Shown here: one piece after another, positions 61,664 through 64,000 of the stretch | Numbering within the stretch: position 1 is the stretch's first letter | Layout of the letters: each line of letters starts with the position of its first letter | Source of the DNA: Sediminibacterium sp. | Lineage (GTDB): Bacteria > Bacteroidota > Bacteroidia > Chitinophagales > Chitinophagaceae | Assembly (NCBI GenBank): GCA_017537025.1 | Contig: JAFWCB010000005.1 | Location: 434,001 to 498,000, forward strand | Length of the DNA: 64,000 nt | Reading direction: 5' to 3' | Notes under the pieces: generated by a model | Seen by the model: only the letters and a program-made list of their open reading frames with translations | Database searches by the model: none | Told to the model about the DNA's origin: nothing | Translations under genes and position numbers: made by a program

Positions 61664-61701
61664 AAATAAAAAACTTCCTGTTTGCAGGAAGTTTTTTATT
61701 T
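61664..61701. terminator. bidirectional terminator between rng and the DUF4397 gene
   Basis: AAATAAAAAACTTCCTG (61664-61680), loop TTTG, CAGGAAGTTTTTTATTT (61685-61701) form a perfect 17-bp palindrome. Its core is an 8-bp GC-containing stem flanked by A and T runs, so it works as a terminator on both strands for the convergent rng and DUF4397 genes. Confidence 0.9.
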
Positions 61702-61718
61702 ACGCGATTTTAAATTAT

Positions 61719-62456
61719 TTAATAATGTCTAAGAACCATTGCACTTAAGGGTTGCGACGCTGCTGTACCAATAGCTGCAATAGTCACAATACGACCAGCA
61801 GTAAAATTAGAACCTGCGCTAACAGCTAATAGTACAGTCTGAGTACCTGCCTGCTTAATCTTGATAGTATATCCAGAGGAAGCACCCGGTATTGGTGTAA
61901 ATGGTGCAAGAGAGGTAGCATTTGGAGATGCCCCAATATAACTTTTACCTGTTAGGGTTACACTATCAGCGGTACCCTTTGTAAAAGTTACATCTACAGT
62001 CGGACCACCCGGAGCTAAGTGTAGGAATCGTACATGTGTATTGGTTCCAGTAGGAAGGGTTAGATCATCAGGAATCAAAACAAATTTAGGAGAAGGTAAT
62101 ACATCATACACTGCAAATGTGTACGGCTTATTGGCATCAAATTGATTTGTGGCATCTACCAAGTTAGTTTTTCCGGAGTCAGGAGAAATTTTAATATTCC
62201 TCGAACCAGTTGTAATTGGAATATAAGTACCCCCATTTCCACTCCCACCTCCTGCAGATGTGGTACCGTATGTTAATCTACGACTTCCGTTCGATAAAAT
62301 TCCGTCAACTAAAATATCAACAGTTGGCCCTCCGGGCGAGGCATATAATACTGCAAAAGAAGCACTGGCGTCTGTGTTCAAAGTAATAGCATCTTTGTTG
62401 CAGGCGCTTAAACTTACTGCAATAAACGCTATAAAATAATATACTATTTTTTTCAT
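61719..62456 (-). CDS. DUF4397 lipoprotein of a SusCD operon
   Basis: 245-residue lipoprotein: signal peptide with lipobox LSAC (Cys19), then two DUF4397 units. Each contains an ASPGGPTVDI-type segment (FAVLYASPGGPTVDILVDG and LHLAPGGPTVDVTFTKG) and a Gly/Thr-rich turn. It lies 23 bp after the SusD gene, the position often held by SusE/SusF-like substrate-binding lipoproteins. It probably sits on the outer membrane and helps capture the substrate, by position. Start ATG. Confidence 0.82.
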   Translation of the reverse strand: MKKIVYYFIAFIAVSLSACNKDAITLNTDASASFAVLYASPGGPTVDILVDGILSNGSRRLTYGTTSAGGGSGNGGTYIPITTGSRNIKISPDSGKTNLVDATNQFDANKPYTFAVYDVLPSPKFVLIPDDLTLPTGTNTHVRFLHLAPGGPTVDVTFTKGTADSVTLTGKSYIGASPNATSLAPFTPIPGASSGYTIKIKQAGTQTVLLAVSAGSNFTAGRIVTIAAIGTAASQPLSAMVLRHY

Positions 62457-62479
62457 TTTAATTTTTTTGAAATGATGAA

Positions 62480-63940
62480 TTAGTACCCTGCATTTTGAGC
62501 CATATTAGGATTTGCATCACGCTCGCCCTGAGGTATTGGCCATACCCACTCCCTTCTACCGGCAGCTAATAATGACTGTGTAGTTGGAGAAGAAATAGCC
62601 CCTCTATCGATCAATCTGGTAGTACGCTTCAAATCAAACCAACGATGCCCTTCCATAAACAATTCTTTTCTTCTTTCCAGCTGTATAGCAGCTAGTAAAG
62701 CAGCACCCGTTTCAGCTCCTGCTACAAAACCGTTAATACGAGCTGCCCGTAAGGCATTCAAATCATTCAGGGCTAATAACTCTTGTGAAGAATTAGCTCT
62801 AGCTTCAGCACGTATCAGGTACATTTCTCCGGTTCTGAAGGCTTTCCAGTCTACCACACCATCTAATGCAGTTCCTTTGCCGAGATACTTGGTTACTACT
62901 AATCTTGAGTTAGCTCTTACCAAACTAGTTGTTGAGAAACCTCTTGTTACGGATGTAGAGAAGCGAATATCATTGGCTTCGTCGATCTGACTAAATAAAG
63001 CAGGATTTCCCTCAAATTGAGAACGGTTTGTTCCGGTGGTAGGGCTGTACACATCACCCGCCAAACGGCTTAGAAATTCGCCGGTAGAGAAGAACACGGC
63101 AAATGCTACTTCTGCCTGACTTTGATCACGCCAAATTGAAGGATACACGGCACGGCTTGCTAATGGTAAAGCATTGATTACAACAGTAGAAGCTGAAATG
63201 GCGGTTGGCCAATCTTTCGCATATAAAGCAATTCTTGCTTGTATAGCATTTAGAGCGGTTAAATCAATTTTATACTTGGTTGTGCCATTAATAGGTACAT
63301 CAATATTTGATAACAGAGTTTTTGCTGTTGCAATGTCTGCATAGATTGCATCATATACTTGCGCAACTGTTAATCTAGAAGGCTTTGAAGAAACAGGAGA
63401 CGCTTCTAATACAGACGCAGTGATATAAGGTATGCCGGGAGAAGTACTACTTCTATCCAAATTATCGGCAAAATATTTCAACAGATCAAAATGAGCCATC
63501 GCACGTAAAGCGATCATCTGACCTTTGATTCTGTTCACACGTGTTTGGTTAGCAGTGGTAGCAAACTTGTCGATGTTATTGATAATAACATTAGCATTAT
63601 TAATAACAGTAAATCCTGCTAACCATGTTTCTGCCACGGTACCATTTTGTGGGGTATATAACCAGTCGGTTACCTCCAAAAAATTCACCAGCGATTCTCC
63701 AGTTTGAACAAGATTATCGGTATTCATATCCGGTATCACCGATTGGTTTCTACCATAATATCCAACCGCACGGAGTGAGTTATACGCTGCGCTTAGAGAA
63801 TTTTCAAAATCATCTAAGCTCTTGAACGCATTTTCGAGCGTTAGCGAATGGGTAGGCGTTTTCTCAACTGCCTTTTCACAACTTGCCACAGTTAAAATAA
63901 CTGAAGCCGCTACTATGTATTTAAATAATGTCTTTTTCAT
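62480..63940 (-). CDS. RagB/SusD family nutrient uptake outer membrane protein
   Basis: 486-residue SusD-like lipoprotein (lipobox VASC, Cys21). The N-terminal SusD domain has LENAFKSLDDFENSLSAAYNSLR and RIKGQMIALRAMAHFDLLKYFADNLD. The C-terminal SusD_RagB part ends with LERRKELFMEGHRWFDLKRT and WPIPQGERDANPNMAQNAGY, which is the usual family end. It forms the lid of a SusC TonB-dependent transporter whose 3' end lies 18 bp upstream. Substrate unknown, likely a glycan or peptide. Start ATG. Confidence 0.95.
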   Translation of the reverse strand: MKKTLFKYIVAASVILTVASCEKAVEKTPTHSLTLENAFKSLDDFENSLSAAYNSLRAVGYYGRNQSVIPDMNTDNLVQTGESLVNFLEVTDWLYTPQNGTVAETWLAGFTVINNANVIINNIDKFATTANQTRVNRIKGQMIALRAMAHFDLLKYFADNLDRSSTSPGIPYITASVLEASPVSSKPSRLTVAQVYDAIYADIATAKTLLSNIDVPINGTTKYKIDLTALNAIQARIALYAKDWPTAISASTVVINALPLASRAVYPSIWRDQSQAEVAFAVFFSTGEFLSRLAGDVYSPTTGTNRSQFEGNPALFSQIDEANDIRFSTSVTRGFSTTSLVRANSRLVVTKYLGKGTALDGVVDWKAFRTGEMYLIRAEARANSSQELLALNDLNALRAARINGFVAGAETGAALLAAIQLERRKELFMEGHRWFDLKRTTRLIDRGAISSPTTQSLLAAGRREWVWPIPQGERDANPNMAQNAGY

Positions 63941-63958
63941 TTTCTTTTTTTTAAATGT

Positions 63959-64000
63959 TTAGAAGCCAACAGTTATACCTGCGGTCAAAGTTCTTAATGC
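63959..64000 (-). CDS. SusC/RagA TonB-dependent transporter, C-terminal end (partial)
   Basis: Only the final 13 codons are in the window: ALRTLTAGITVGF followed by TAA. The ending R-T-[LF]-T-A-G-[IL]-x-x-x-F is the last beta strand of SusC-family barrels, ending in Phe as barrels do. It is directly upstream of the SusD gene in the same orientation. The gene continues beyond position 64000. Confidence 0.85.
   Translation of the reverse strand, partial: ALRTLTAGITVGF

Noticed and set aside
1-64000. tRNA, rRNA, CRISPR array, insertion sequence or prophage
   Set aside because: I searched by eye for tRNA arms, 16S/23S segments, regularly spaced repeats, transposase motifs and phage genes and found none; a small RNA in the short spacers cannot be excluded.

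Overview
The window looks like a chromosome segment of a Bacteroidota bacterium, most likely of the Chitinophagaceae/Chitinophagales. The evidence is a type IX secretion C-terminal domain, a SusC/SusD pair with a DUF4397 lipoprotein, the gliding-gene order mutY-ssb-gldE-gldD, an exosortase with a PID-CTERM-like substrate, AT-rich DNA and candidate TAnnTTTG promoter elements. I saw no rRNA, tRNA, insertion sequence, prophage or CRISPR array.

Region 1 (1-27.0 kb, all minus strand) is one long surface-polysaccharide locus. Reading in the direction of transcription it begins with the export machinery: a Wza-like lipoprotein, a Wzc-like tyrosine autokinase with a very Tyr-rich tail, and the ABC permease/ATPase pair Wzm/Wzt with a sugar-binding C-terminal domain on Wzt. 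A fucose-like block follows: a GT10 transferase, an FkbM methyltransferase, a GDP-fucose-synthase-type reductase, a DegT-fold enzyme with His in place of the catalytic Lys (as in the colitose enzyme ColD), and a GT11 transferase. Then come about a dozen further glycosyltransferases (GT2, GT4-like, DUF5672, one double GT2) interleaved with methyltransferases. No Wzx flippase or Wzy polymerase, no gmd and no initiating transferase is seen, so export is probably ABC-dependent and the locus continues past position 1.

Region 2 (27.3-33.5 kb) carries cell-surface functions: a 1077-residue T9SS cargo protein, a small PID-CTERM-like protein tail-to-tail with an exosortase-family enzyme, a NagX-like membrane acyltransferase and a membrane-anchored transglutaminase-like protein. 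Region 3 (33.5-37.1 kb, minus) is a sugar-nucleotide operon: a kinase fused to a RapZ C-terminal domain, a MurU-like nucleotidyltransferase, a WlbA-like dehydrogenase and a WlbB-like acetyltransferase. Two tandem paralogues combining MORN-like repeats with a TonB C-terminal domain follow at 37.2-39.1 kb.

Region 4 (39.1-44.0 kb) is a DNA-damage-type divergon. umuD-umuC run one way. Two degenerate 2H-phosphoesterase-like paralogues and a radical SAM protein run the other way. A perfect 19-bp palindrome lies between them. The UmuD keeps the fold but has lost both residues of its Ser/Lys dyad (Ala64, Arg101). I consider this divergon the most novel system in the window.

Region 5 (44.0-61.7 kb) is mostly core genome: a DUF748 protein, a half-size CarB, a short ComEC, PurH, an EamA transporter, a polysaccharide deacetylase, a LutB-like protein, DUF3109, GldD, GldE, SSB, MutY, HU, a TPR protein, a 31-residue COX24/mS38-like basic protein and RNase G. 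Region 6 (61.7-64.0 kb) is the tail of a SusC/SusD nutrient-uptake operon with a DUF4397 lipoprotein; only the last 13 residues of SusC are inside the window.
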